15,497 bases of DNA from Pseudomonadota bacterium (GCA_022360105.1 JAKSDL010000489.1:1-15497); one strand, 5' to 3'. Positions 6,713-13,971 are shown, counted from the first letter of the stretch. The notes: generated by a model not told the origin, from the letters alone. A program made the numbers and translations.

Positions 6713-7808
6713 GGGCAATCTCATATTTAGTTCTGTCAAACAACTGAGAAAAACTGATCTTCTTCGTTTCAACAACTGTCTTTTTTATAAAGATTTTTTT
6801 GAGTTTGTTGAAAAAACACACCAAAATCTTGTTACCCCCTACTATTTCACGCGGTTTAAAGAAAAAAGACTAATGGCCTTTTCACCGGGATTTATACAAA
6901 AAAAGAAAATTCCAGTCACTTTTGATTTGGATGAGTATCTTGGAGATGATGCCAAGCTGAAAAAACTTGTTCCGGTAGAAAAAGTTCTACTTATGCATAC
7001 CCCATTTCGACTAAGATCGGAGATTCTTGGAGATGAGAAGGAACATAAGTCGGAATTATTGAGACATATAGATCAAGTAGCTTTTCAAAATGAGTGTGAT
7101 GCCGTGGTTTTCCCCTTTGTTTTAGAGCACAATAAAACGCTTCACGAAGCTTTGGCAGGAGCAGGTTATATCAGGAGTTTTTATGAGGCAGATTTTTATC
7201 TAAAAACAGATTTTGATACTTATGACGATTTTCTGTCCTCATTGGATGGCAAAGTCAGGAAACAGTATCTGAACGACAAAAACCGACTCAAAAAGCATAA
7301 TGTCAGCATAGATCGAGTATCAGATGTTTCAGCATTTAAAGAAGTTTTTTATGAGATGCATAAATCATTAATGAAGAAATATCATCACAAATCTCTTGAG
7401 TTTAAGCGGGATTCTTTTGAGGAGTTTAGCAACACAATTGAAAACTCAATCTGTTTTATTGCTCATAAAGACGGAAAAATACTTGGTTACAGCCTGTCTA
7501 TACATGACACCGATACTTTATACTGTTTGCGTTGTTGCCAATCGCACGAGATGGAAAATGCACGAGTCTATTTTAACCTCCTGTTCGAAACGTCCGTCAA
7601 AAAAGCTATAGAGCTGGGCTGTAAGTCGATAGGTTTTGGGAAAGAATCTCATCGAACTAAAATGCTTCGAGGCTGCTCATACGATAAAGGTTTTGTGTAT
7701 GTGAGATTTCTCGATTCGGCTAAGCATGCATTGTTTTCAAGTAGAGTCAATTCACTGGATAGAATTAAGAAAGATATGTTTAAAAGAAAAATATTCCCTT
7801 CCACCTGA
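6711..7808 (+). CDS. GNAT-fold acyltransferase (Acetyltransf_6/FemAB-like)
   Basis: A protein of 365 residues with no signal peptide, so cytoplasmic. The C-terminal half carries the double-GNAT arrangement of the Acetyltransf_6/FemAB-like group: a YDDFLSSLDGKVRKQYLNDKNR-type helix (171-192) typical of 'S.r.r..irk' acyltransferases, then FYEMHKSLMKKY (213-224), the strand pair CFIAHKDGKILGYSLSIHD (248-266), TLYCLRCC, and a helix and strand at ARVYFNLLFETSVKKAIELGCKSIGFG (284-310). Relatives transfer acyl or aminoacyl groups to amines in cell-envelope or lipid pathways; the substrate here is unknown. The start is the ATG where the 191-bp repeat ends; no Shine-Dalgarno is visible, so a later start is possible. 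The stop lies 1 nt from the end of the converging EamA gene, leaving no room for a separate terminator. Confidence 0.72.
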   Translation: MGNLIFSSVKQLRKTDLLRFNNCLFYKDFFEFVEKTHQNLVTPYYFTRFKEKRLMAFSPGFIQKKKIPVTFDLDEYLGDDAKLKKLVPVEKVLLMHTPFRLRSEILGDEKEHKSELLRHIDQVAFQNECDAVVFPFVLEHNKTLHEALAGAGYIRSFYEADFYLKTDFDTYDDFLSSLDGKVRKQYLNDKNRLKKHNVSIDRVSDVSAFKEVFYEMHKSLMKKYHHKSLEFKRDSFEEFSNTIENSICFIAHKDGKILGYSLSIHDTDTLYCLRCCQSHEMENARVYFNLLFETSVKKAIELGCKSIGFGKESHRTKMLRGCSYDKGFVYVRFLDSAKHALFSSRVNSLDRIKKDMFKRKIFPST

Positions 7809-7809
7809 T

Positions 7810-8709
7810 TTATGTCGAAGCAAAATGCTCCTTTCTAATTTGAGAGATCAATATCCCGATGAACATTAACAAACAACCGATTTTAGAGCGAAGAGACAGT
7901 ATTTCTCCAAGTATTAACCAACCACCAAAAGCCGCAAATACGGTTTCCAAGCTAAGAATAATTGCAGCATGAGCAGGATGTGCGTTTCGCTGGGCAACAA
8001 CTTGAAGCGTATAAGCTATCCCCACTGACCCCAAGCCTCCATACAAAATGGGAATGGTTGCATCCACCAGGGAAGATATCTCGATTGTCTCTACGGCAAA
8101 TGCGGTCACAAAACTAAGTAGAGAACAAAAGGTAAATTGCATAAGTGATAAGTGAATCGGGTTGATGTGAAGAGTAAAATGACCGATCAGGATTACGTGA
8201 ACAGCCCAAAAACAGGCGGCAATGATCACCAGCATATCCCCATAGTGAATGGTGAATGATTCACTAACGCTTAAAAAATACAACCCAATAGCTGCTGTGG
8301 AGGCACCAATCCAGGTACCAACTCTTGATTTCTTCCCTAGAATCTTCCAGATAATTGGAACGATCACTACGTATAATCCGGTAATGAAACCTGTTTTACC
8401 GGCTGTGGTGTATACCAGACCTATTTGTTGTAAAGAAGATCCGGCAAACAAGACAATCCCGGTGATAGCCCCTCGCCATACAAAACCTAGGCGATTGATC
8501 TGTTTTGTATTCTTTGGTGATACCGGGGTTCGATTTCGGAAGTAAAAAGCCAGCGGTACCAGGGAAAGACTTCCCAAAGCAAATCTCACAGCATTGAAGG
8601 TAAAAGGGCCGATATAATTCAATCCAACTCTTTGGGCTACAAAGGCAAAGCCCCAAATCAGGGCTGTTATCAACAAAAGAATATCGGAAGCGAAAAATTT
8701 TGATTTCAT
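7810..8709 (-). CDS. EamA/DMT-superfamily transporter
   Basis: An inner-membrane permease of 299 residues, standard for the ten-helix DMT superfamily. Two EamA repeats of five helices each are visible (about 8-147 and 158-293). The first begins with LLITALIWGFAFVAQRVGL and contains YTTAGKTGFITGLYVVIVPI, typical of the helix 3-4 region. The second contains ISSLVDATIPILYGGLGSVG and the signature HPAHAAIILSLETVFAAFGGWLILGE. Members export amino acids, metabolites or drugs; the substrate cannot be assigned. The ATG at 8709 gives the complete first helix. It lies about 290 bp downstream of the toxin-antitoxin pair on the same strand and probably has its own promoter. Confidence 0.93.
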   Translation of the reverse strand: MKSKFFASDILLLITALIWGFAFVAQRVGLNYIGPFTFNAVRFALGSLSLVPLAFYFRNRTPVSPKNTKQINRLGFVWRGAITGIVLFAGSSLQQIGLVYTTAGKTGFITGLYVVIVPIIWKILGKKSRVGTWIGASTAAIGLYFLSVSESFTIHYGDMLVIIAACFWAVHVILIGHFTLHINPIHLSLMQFTFCSLLSFVTAFAVETIEISSLVDATIPILYGGLGSVGIAYTLQVVAQRNAHPAHAAIILSLETVFAAFGGWLILGEILSLRSKIGCLLMFIGILISQIRKEHFAST

Positions 8710-8867
8710 GGGCTATTGCACGCAGCGTTTTCGTAAAACAACTATAAAAATAGCCATGTAATCAAAAAGAAACTAATGACTGATAGCACAACGGTAAGGA
8801 AAGAAGGATCAGGATCATGAATAAGTGAAGTTTAAATACCGGAAGGGATAGTCTGTTTGTAAAGAGA

Positions 8868-8975
8868 GAGTTGATATATAAAATCAGAAAAGCGGTCAGG
8901 TTGTGCGTTGTGCTAAAAAAATGTGTGCTACATCCGGTAAACTTGGTCCTATCGGTGGCGATATGCCGTCAACTC
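8868..8975. repeat. Spaced inverted repeat with an internal 7-bp tandem repeat
   Basis: GAGTTGA (8868-8874) and TCAACTC (8969-8975) are exact inverted copies 108 bp apart end to end, and GTTGTGC occurs twice in tandem at 8900-8913. The element is in the 293-bp gap between the toxin-antitoxin pair and the EamA gene. Nothing else is recognised in that gap. Seven-bp arms can arise by chance. Confidence 0.3.
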
Positions 8976-9002
8976 AAGTTATTTGTTATTTCATGAACAC
9001 GG

Positions 9003-9347
9003 TTAATAAGAAAGCTGTTCAAGTGAAATCCCCATTGCTTTTGCAAGCTTTTTTAATGTTGATGTTCTGGGATTGGAATTCGACTTTTCTAGTCTTGCTA
9101 ATGCTGATTGTGCAATATCCGCTTTTGTTGCAAGTTCTTTCTGTGTTAATTCAAAATACTCACGCCATGCTTTAATTATAGTGGTATTTTCAATAGCAAC
9201 TCGCTTCACAACTTCATGAGGAATCCAGACATCATGATCTGTTTCTTTGTTTTTGCTAATTAATTCCTGGTATTCATCCCACGGAATTACAGCAAAAGCG
9301 GGTTTCCCATTTTGTAAAATGATCTGAGTATCAGTATGTTCGGTCAT
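9003..9347 (-). CDS. Antitoxin with an XRE helix-turn-helix and a Phd/YefM-like N-terminus
   Basis: A 114-residue protein, expected to neutralise the toxin encoded just upstream and to repress the operon. Residues 6-30 (DTQIILQNGKPAFAVIPWDEYQEL, broken here for reading) resemble the 'prevent-host-death' start. Residues 55-112 are an XRE/Cro-type helix-turn-helix with the recognisable core LTQKELATKADIAQSALARL followed by a PRTSTLKKLAKAMGISLEQL tail. XRE antitoxins with this N-terminal strand segment are a known partner type for RelE/HigB-like toxins. The ATG at 9347 overlaps the toxin's 3' end by 17 nt, indicating translational coupling. Toxin-first order is that of higBA-type loci. Confidence 0.88.
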   Translation of the reverse strand: MTEHTDTQIILQNGKPAFAVIPWDEYQELISKNKETDHDVWIPHEVVKRVAIENTTIIKAWREYFELTQKELATKADIAQSALARLEKSNSNPRTSTLKKLAKAMGISLEQLSY

Positions 9348-9588
9348 CTCGTTTCTTTACCTCTTGAATTAAATATATCCTCAATTCACTCATTTCAAGA
9401 TCAAAAAATACTCGATAACGGCCAACTCTTAATCTGTACTGGTAATTGTGGTCAGTAAGCTGTTTTACATTTCTCCATCCATCGGATGTTGGTAGTTTTT
9501 CTACTGCTGCAATAATCACCTTTCGAGTCTTCAACTGAAGCTTCATAAGTTGCTTCAAAGCCTTTCGATTCCATTTGATCTGTCCCAT
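9331..9588 (-). CDS. RelE/HigB/ParE-superfamily toxin
   Basis: An 85-residue small basic protein, usual for RelE-fold toxins. RelE-type members cut mRNA on the ribosome and ParE-type members act on gyrase; sequence alone does not settle which. Visible features are the N-terminal IKWNRKALKQLMKL helix, a central WRNVKQL segment, the strand YRLRVGRYRVFFDL characteristic of the superfamily, and the C-terminal EVKKRDDRTY with basic residues at the place expected for RelE-type catalysis. I chose the ATG at 9588 (MGQIKW). A TTG three codons upstream is possible but less likely. It is first in a two-gene operon with the XRE antitoxin, overlapping it by 17 nt. Confidence 0.88.
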   Translation of the reverse strand: MGQIKWNRKALKQLMKLQLKTRKVIIAAVEKLPTSDGWRNVKQLTDHNYQYRLRVGRYRVFFDLEMSELRIYLIQEVKKRDDRTY

Positions 9589-9592
9589 GATA

Positions 9593-9621
9593 AACAAATT
9601 AACAAATTATAACATAATGTC
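9593..9621 (-). promoter_or_regulatory. Probable toxin-antitoxin promoter/operator region
   Basis: Just upstream of the toxin start is a perfect tandem repeat AACAAATT AACAAATT (9593-9608, plus-strand reading). Next to it, read on the minus strand, is TATAAT preceded by TTGACA only 6 nt away, too close for them to be a normal promoter pair. A tandem operator for the XRE antitoxin is plausible but inferred. Confidence 0.35.
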
Positions 9622-9660
9622 AAATGAAATATTACAAAAAATAACTTATGAATGATCTAG

Positions 9661-10251
9661 GTGACTGCCCTATGGTCTGCGGATTTCCAGTGTATTGGAG
9701 AAGTAACGTATAAAATTCGGGGTCAGATCTTTCATTTTGCTGATTCCCGTTATGCCCGGCAAAATTGCGAATCGATGATAGATGAAATTTTAAATAAAGA
9801 TAGTGGCTATCGATACCAGGTCAACCTGCTGTTCCATAATTATCTTATTGCCTCTAAACGTTTTATTTCTGTTGAAAAAGACGAGAACAGTATAAAAATC
9901 AAAAAGGTGATTCGCTGGATGAATCACAATTTTGATAAAACCATTGAAATTGATGCCCTGGTAGCGATGTCGGAAATGAGCAGGACGTTATTTTTCAACA
10001 AATTTAAGAATGAAACCGGTGTCTCACCGATCCAATACTTCATCAATGTCAAGCTGGACTCATCAAGACTGATTTTGTCCACGACAACCCTGAAAATAAC
10101 AGAAATTGCGGCCATGTTAGCTTTTTACGATGAATTCTACTTCTCAAAAATGTTCAAGAAACGATTTGGAAGCTCACCTACACAATACAGAAGAAAATAT
10201 TCCGGGAGCTTGCTAAGTACTATTCCGAATGACTCGAAACTTGATGTTTGA
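9661..10251 (+). CDS. AraC-family transcriptional regulator without an N-terminal sensor domain
   Basis: A DNA-binding protein of 196 residues. The C-terminal AraC double helix-turn-helix (about 78-181) is complete: IKKVIRWMNHNFDKTIEIDAL, MSEMSRTLFFNKFKNETGVS with SPIQYFINVKLDSSRLIL, then the signature IAAMLAFYDEFYFSKMFKKRFG with SSPTQYRR. Residues 1-70 look like the helical linker seen before this domain, but the cupin-like ligand domain of typical 280-300-residue members is missing. An in-frame TAG lies immediately before the GTG at 9661, no good Shine-Dalgarno is seen, and the next in-frame Met is residue 39. It may be a 5'-truncated pseudogene or a minimal regulator. It runs divergently from the toxin-antitoxin operon, with about 70 bp between starts. 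Confidence 0.72.
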   Translation: MTALWSADFQCIGEVTYKIRGQIFHFADSRYARQNCESMIDEILNKDSGYRYQVNLLFHNYLIASKRFISVEKDENSIKIKKVIRWMNHNFDKTIEIDALVAMSEMSRTLFFNKFKNETGVSPIQYFINVKLDSSRLILSTTTLKITEIAAMLAFYDEFYFSKMFKKRFGSSPTQYRRKYSGSLLSTIPNDSKLDV

Positions 10252-10293
10252 GCCAGGGACCCGGGGACAGGCGGTGTTGAGGTTGTTGTCATA

Positions 10294-10332
10294 TTGACAT
10301 CACTACCCAAGCCCGACTCTCCATGATGTCAA
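10294..10332. terminator. Stem-loop between convergent genes
   Basis: TTGACATCA (10294-10302) and TGATGTCAA (10324-10332) form a perfect 9-bp stem with a 21-nt loop, followed by AATTAAAA. It lies between the ends of the AraC-type gene and the minus-strand NTF2-like gene. There is no clean T-run, so a bidirectional terminator is only plausible. A GGGGACAGG motif at 10263-10271 and a CCTGTCC at 10345-10351 nearby recall the REP-like arms. Confidence 0.4.
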
Positions 10333-10363
10333 AATTAAAAACCAGATCCCGGATCCTGTCCAA

Positions 10364-11053
10364 TCAGTCACCCATCCATTTCCACTGGCCATCCTCTAAG
10401 ACAATTTGTTTGAATCGTAATGGCGCTGTTCCCCAGGGGTTGCTATGAACCAATCCGGAGATTTCAGCTGAATTCCCCTTTTGTAAAAATGATGTCAGTT
10501 CAATTTTATACTCCATCACATCCTTGTATCTTGGGTAGATGTATTTCAAAAATGATTTTTTTGTAAATCCACGTGAACTGAAGCTATCAGAATAAAATTC
10601 GGGAATTATTTTCAAATTCTGTTGAACCAGTGCGTTGCTAAAGTCGTCAAGAAATTGAAGAACCGTTTTCGGGATTACCATGTCATGTGATTCTTGATTT
10701 CTCAGGTTACCATACCATTTCCACTGACCCGCCTCATAAATTAACCCCGGTACAACCAATGGTCCTGAACTTGAGTTGTAGTGAGTCGTCCCTTCGATAC
10801 GGGCAATATTTCCTTTTCGTTCAAACCGTCTCAGTTTGACGCAAAAATGATTTGTCGACCCTCTGCGGAATAAAGCACTTAAGAAATGTTTAGTACCGTC
10901 ATAATCTCTGCCATTTAGAAGAAAATTCCTTGAATAAAAACTCATTGCCGCTTCTAAGTCGTTCCGCATAAAAGCCTTCGAATAATTCTCAATAAAATCA
11001 GCAATTTCACCGGGGATGGTTTTGTCTTGGGTACAGACTTGCCCGGTGGGCAA
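10364..11053 (-). CDS. Tandem NTF2/SnoaL-like protein, probably the detached C-terminal part of the adjacent hydrolase
   Basis: 229 residues from a TTG at 11053. Two NTF2-like alpha+beta-cone repeats are visible: IADFIENYSKAFMRNDLEAA... (17-115) and VLQFLDDFSNALVQQNLKII... (131-229). Each begins with the paired-helix pattern and 'FYS..F' and ends with an echo, YEAGQWKWYGN and LEDGQWKWMGD. NTF2-like domains bind small ligands or mediate assembly; no catalytic role is visible. The frame is the same as that of the beta-lactamase-like gene upstream: between that gene's TAA (11084-11086) and the TTG are exactly ten sense codons (AGTAPEQSIE), with no ATG/GTG and no Shine-Dalgarno. The first Met (residue 29) lies inside repeat 1. 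This points to a single fused gene interrupted by one stop, to read-through, or to an inefficient independent start. Confidence 0.6.
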   Translation of the reverse strand: MPTGQVCTQDKTIPGEIADFIENYSKAFMRNDLEAAMSFYSRNFLLNGRDYDGTKHFLSALFRRGSTNHFCVKLRRFERKGNIARIEGTTHYNSSSGPLVVPGLIYEAGQWKWYGNLRNQESHDMVIPKTVLQFLDDFSNALVQQNLKIIPEFYSDSFSSRGFTKKSFLKYIYPRYKDVMEYKIELTSFLQKGNSAEISGLVHSNPWGTAPLRFKQIVLEDGQWKWMGD

Positions 11054-11083
11054 CTCAATGCTTTGTTCCGGGGCGGTACCTGC

Positions 11084-12190
11084 TTATTTTTTAACAGTGC
11101 AAGGATTAGGTTTTAGTGATTCTGCTATATGATCAAAAATTGCCGAATAGTGAAATGTCGGAGCCAGGGGAATAGCTGTTTTTGAAGTGACAACCATCAC
11201 CATATCAAGATCCGGAATAACCACAATAAACTGACCACCCCGTCCCCAAGCGCGATAACTTTTGCACCCATTGACATCTCTGATCCACCATTGAAATCCA
11301 TATCCGTAGTCTGAATCTGCCTTTACGTGTTCTTTTGTCGACAGCTGTACCCATTCTTTCGATACGATTGTTTGTCGATCCCACACACCATTGTTTAAAT
11401 AGAGCTGGCCAATTTTAATAAGATCTATTGCCGAAAGGTACAGACCGCCACCTCCTTGATTATATCCTTCGGGCGTTGAAATCCATTTAACTTCCTTTAT
11501 CCCCAACGGTTGAAACAGATATTTTTTTGCAAAATCTAAAGTACTCATTCCGGAAGCCCGAGTTAGAATTCCGGAAAGAACATGAGAGACTCCTGAATTA
11601 TATGTAAATACTTCACCCGGATCACTCCTTAGCTCTCGATTCCAGGTATGTTTAATAAAATCACTTGAGAAATACCATTCCCAAAACATTTCACTTCGAT
11701 CATCCCACACAAATCCTGCTGTCATTGTAAGTAAATGCCTCAAGGTAATCTCGTTTTTTCTTGAGTCATCTCCTTTAAGTTCAGGGAAAAAGTCGGCGAC
11801 TTTCACATCAAGAGATTTGATGAGTTTTTTGTCAATTGCAATTCCGATGAGAATTGATGTCACGCTCTTGGTAACCGAATGCACTATAGCGGCATTATCT
11901 CTCACGGTCGGCAAGTAGTAATTTTCAATTACAAGCTTACCCCCTTTGGACACCAGAAGACTATGGATGTTGTTGAATTTTGTTTTGATGCTGTTATCGA
12001 GCTTATTCAACTCATTTTCACTGAAACCAACCGATAATGCTTTTTTCCAATTGACTGAAGAAAAATCCTGTTCCCGATTGATCTTCGGGTTTGCATTCAC
12101 CCTGGTGACAATCAGCAATAAAAAGCTGGCGATTGTAATAAGAACAATTGAGTAACGACTTTTCGGATATGAATAATGTATTGTTGCCAC
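11084..12190 (-). CDS. Secreted class C beta-lactamase-fold serine hydrolase
   Basis: A 368-residue member of the beta-lactamase/transpeptidase-like family (PF00144), which includes esterases, peptidases and penicillin-binding proteins as well as lactamases. It has an N-terminal signal peptide (hydrophobic 14-29, possible cleavage after VNA at 33). The nucleophile motif is SVTK (Ser105, Lys108). The second motif is Tyr197 in FTYNSGVSHVL, reading YNS rather than the YxN of true class C lactamases. The third is WGRGGQ (315-320) in place of KTG. PGE(VF)TYNSG, FQPLG, GGGGLYLSAIDLIKIGQLYLNNG and YGYGFQWW follow the family pattern. The periplasmic substrate is unknown; antibiotic resistance should not be assumed. 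The GTG at 12190 is favoured by AAAGGAG six bases upstream. The gene lies downstream of a LytTR regulator and ends in-frame with the NTF2-like gene. Confidence 0.9.
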   Translation of the reverse strand: MATIHYSYPKSRYSIVLITIASFLLLIVTRVNANPKINREQDFSSVNWKKALSVGFSENELNKLDNSIKTKFNNIHSLLVSKGGKLVIENYYLPTVRDNAAIVHSVTKSVTSILIGIAIDKKLIKSLDVKVADFFPELKGDDSRKNEITLRHLLTMTAGFVWDDRSEMFWEWYFSSDFIKHTWNRELRSDPGEVFTYNSGVSHVLSGILTRASGMSTLDFAKKYLFQPLGIKEVKWISTPEGYNQGGGGLYLSAIDLIKIGQLYLNNGVWDRQTIVSKEWVQLSTKEHVKADSDYGYGFQWWIRDVNGCKSYRAWGRGGQFIVVIPDLDMVMVVTSKTAIPLAPTFHYSAIFDHIAESLKPNPCTVKK

Positions 12191-12196
12191 GCCAAT

Positions 12197-12203
12197 CTCC
12201 TTT
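12197..12203 (-). promoter_or_regulatory. Strong Shine-Dalgarno that fixes a GTG start
   Basis: AAAGGAG on the minus strand ends 6 nt before the GTG at 12190. It is the clearest ribosome binding site in the window. Confidence 0.8.
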
Positions 12204-12323
12204 AAGAGTATTTTTAAGCCGCAAGATTCCTTTATTTAAAAAAACCTAAAGCGTCTATCAAACCAAAGTCGCCTGCAGTGATGCTGTTTTAATTCTTGGA
12301 AAATTGCATAAAAATACAATCGG

Positions 12324-12357
12324 TTTGTCGTGAATGGGCTGAAATTTGTCGTCAATG
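12324..12357 (-). promoter_or_regulatory. Putative LytTR-type tandem binding site
   Basis: On the plus strand TTTGTCGTGAATG (12324-12336) is repeated as TTTGTCGTCAATG (12345-12357), 12 of 13 identical, with a start-to-start distance of exactly 21 bp (two helical turns). LytTR proteins bind direct repeats with this period, as at the E. coli BtsR and YpdB sites. It is 134 bp upstream of the hydrolase GTG and in the first intergenic region after a LytTR gene. Confidence 0.6.
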
Positions 12358-12505
12358 TTACTGTTTCAATTCGATCAAATTTCTTTTGGCAGTTGGCGAC
12401 CTATCTGTGGCGTGAAGTTAACCTTAACAATCCAATCCGTTTTACAGGTGGGGATCTTTTGAAGGAGTGTGATTCACTTAGGTTTGTTTTTACCTCTTTT
12501 TAGCG

Positions 12506-13438
12506 TCATGAAGAACTCTTCGAAAAAAGCTCTTTTACCTGTTTTAGTCTACTCTTACTGATGGGAAGTTGTTTTTGACCGACCAGAACAACCCAACTGT
12601 TCTTATTTCGAACAATCTCTTGGACATGTGATAAATTGACCACATGGGATCGATGGATTTGAATGAAGCAAGCGATCGATAGTTTATTCAGCGCTTCTTT
12701 CAGAGTCATTCTAACGAGAGTCTGATTTTCCCTGCCATTTTCCACCCAGTAAATTCGAGCATAGTGATCTTCCATGGAAAGATTGACAATCCTGTTCATA
12801 TCGATTCTTGTTTCACCATTATTCAAAATCAGCTGATCGATTTTATTCTTTTTTTTCAGTTTCCAAAATTCATGAAACCTTATTTGATGAAGACGCATCA
12901 ATTGGACGAGGAGAAGGAAAGCTGGAAACCAGAACACAAAACACCAAAAAAACATTCTTGTAAAGCCAGGTCTCGTGAACGGGTACTTATTGTAAAATAG
13001 TATTAAATCAGGATAATAGGTGTCGACCAGGGAATAGACAATAGTACGTTGAACCAAAAAGGCGATCAAAAACGACATGAATCCTGCTAACCATAGAAAC
13101 GTAACATTCAACCCGGGGGAAGATTTAACACGCTCAAACAGGAATCTGAACAGTTCGGTAACCAGGATGAAACTCACTGAAAAGTTTATTGCAGTATGCC
13201 AGGTATACACCCCTAGAAAAGGTAACCAAACAGCAGCATCAGTCCGAATACCGTATGCTTTTAAGCTGATAAAAGTCGTTATGGCAGCTGTAAATGAATA
13301 GGTAAGATACATCAGCACCCTTTGTTCAATACTTGTTTCTATTGCCTTCAAAGGAAATAGAAAATAGTTTTTGAAAGTGCTGACAGTTTTGATACCAGCC
13401 ATACCTGAATATAGCCGATCCAAATAATGATGCATCAT
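12506..13438 (-). CDS. Membrane-bound LytTR-family transcriptional regulator
   Basis: A 310-residue one-component regulator. The N-terminal half has four hydrophobic helices (about 41-60, 70-97, 112-136 and 160-181), with no receiver domain and no kinase domain. A basic/charged linker (185-204) leads to a C-terminal LytTR DNA-binding domain (205-305): ETRIDMNRIVNLSMEDHYAR, a central LVRMTLKEALNKL helix, FIQIHRSHVVNLSHVQEI (258-275, the family hallmark), and LPISKSRLKQVKELF at the end. LytTR domains bind tandem direct repeats, often beside promoters of secreted or envelope proteins. Its TM part presumably senses a membrane or external signal, an inference. It shares the strand with the hydrolase 315 bp downstream. 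MM at the start allows either of two adjacent ATGs. Confidence 0.93.
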   Translation of the reverse strand: MMHHYLDRLYSGMAGIKTVSTFKNYFLFPLKAIETSIEQRVLMYLTYSFTAAITTFISLKAYGIRTDAAVWLPFLGVYTWHTAINFSVSFILVTELFRFLFERVKSSPGLNVTFLWLAGFMSFLIAFLVQRTIVYSLVDTYYPDLILFYNKYPFTRPGFTRMFFWCFVFWFPAFLLLVQLMRLHQIRFHEFWKLKKKNKIDQLILNNGETRIDMNRIVNLSMEDHYARIYWVENGRENQTLVRMTLKEALNKLSIACFIQIHRSHVVNLSHVQEIVRNKNSWVVLVGQKQLPISKSRLKQVKELFSKSSS

Positions 13439-13971
13439 CTTCTAATTGTAAAAAAGGTTGATGTTCTCTTCAAAAAGACATTCTCGATTATTACTCAAGT
13501 ATTGGTAAGTGTTAGAAATGCTTATAAACTATTGTTAATAAAACACACAACGCTTTTTAGGACGCTTTTGTTGTAGCTGGATATAAGAAATACCGAAGTT
13601 GGAAATCTGTTTTTTCCTTTTGAAGTCTACATCAGTTAACTTTGCTGGGAATATTTTTGATTAAATTGCAATCAGTTTAAAAATCGAATATAATTATTGC
13701 TATATTTTGGTTTGCCTCAGAAAGCTCAAACTTCATTTTAAAAAAAACAACAAAACGTCTCTGATTAAAACTGTATGATATCAGTTAGTTGGTTTTTTTT
13801 GAAATCAATCAAAATAGTTCTGAGATGCTTTCAAAAGGGCCGTTTTTATTGTGAGTATACGGTTCTGAGCTTTTTTATAAGACTCAAAGTGGCATTGGAA
13901 CGCCTGCAGATAAGAACAATAGCAATATTCAATAAAACGGCGGAGTAAAAAACTTTAATAAAGGTGATAAG
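13439..13971. other. A/T-rich divergent promoter region
   Basis: 533 bases between the LytTR gene (leftward) and the receptor gene (rightward). No coding sequence is supported. GTTCTGAG occurs twice (13817-13824 and 13862-13869), 45 bp apart. AAAGT...GCAGATAA at 13886-13913 is reminiscent of a sigma-28 promoter but badly spaced. AAGGTGAT (13961-13968) is a usable Shine-Dalgarno for the receptor. Confidence 0.6.

Larger units (their letters stand above)
12191..12505. other. Intergenic control region of the hydrolase gene
   Basis: These 315 bases separate the LytTR gene's end from the hydrolase start on the minus strand. They contain a 21-bp-period direct repeat (12324-12357) and the ribosome binding site (12197-12203). 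No gene is seen. Confidence 0.7.

Noticed and set aside
8868..8975. Integron attC site next to the toxin-antitoxin pair
   Set aside because: No RYYYAAC/GTTRRRY pair in the correct arrangement on either strand, and no integrase or cassette array is visible.
9613..9630. TTGACA plus TATAAT as a sigma-70 promoter on the minus strand
   Set aside because: The two hexamers are only 6 nt apart, far below the 16-18 nt needed.
11084..12190. Antibiotic-resistance AmpC beta-lactamase
   Set aside because: The SxxK motif is present, but YNS and GRGGQ replace the YxN and KTG of AmpC. The broader PF00144 serine hydrolase group is the better call.
13884..13913. Sigma-28 (flagellar) promoter for the receptor gene
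   Set aside because: CAAAG and GCAGATAA are about two bases too far apart for the usual spacing and the -35 match is partial. A sigma-54 reading of TGGCAT...GC also has the wrong spacing.
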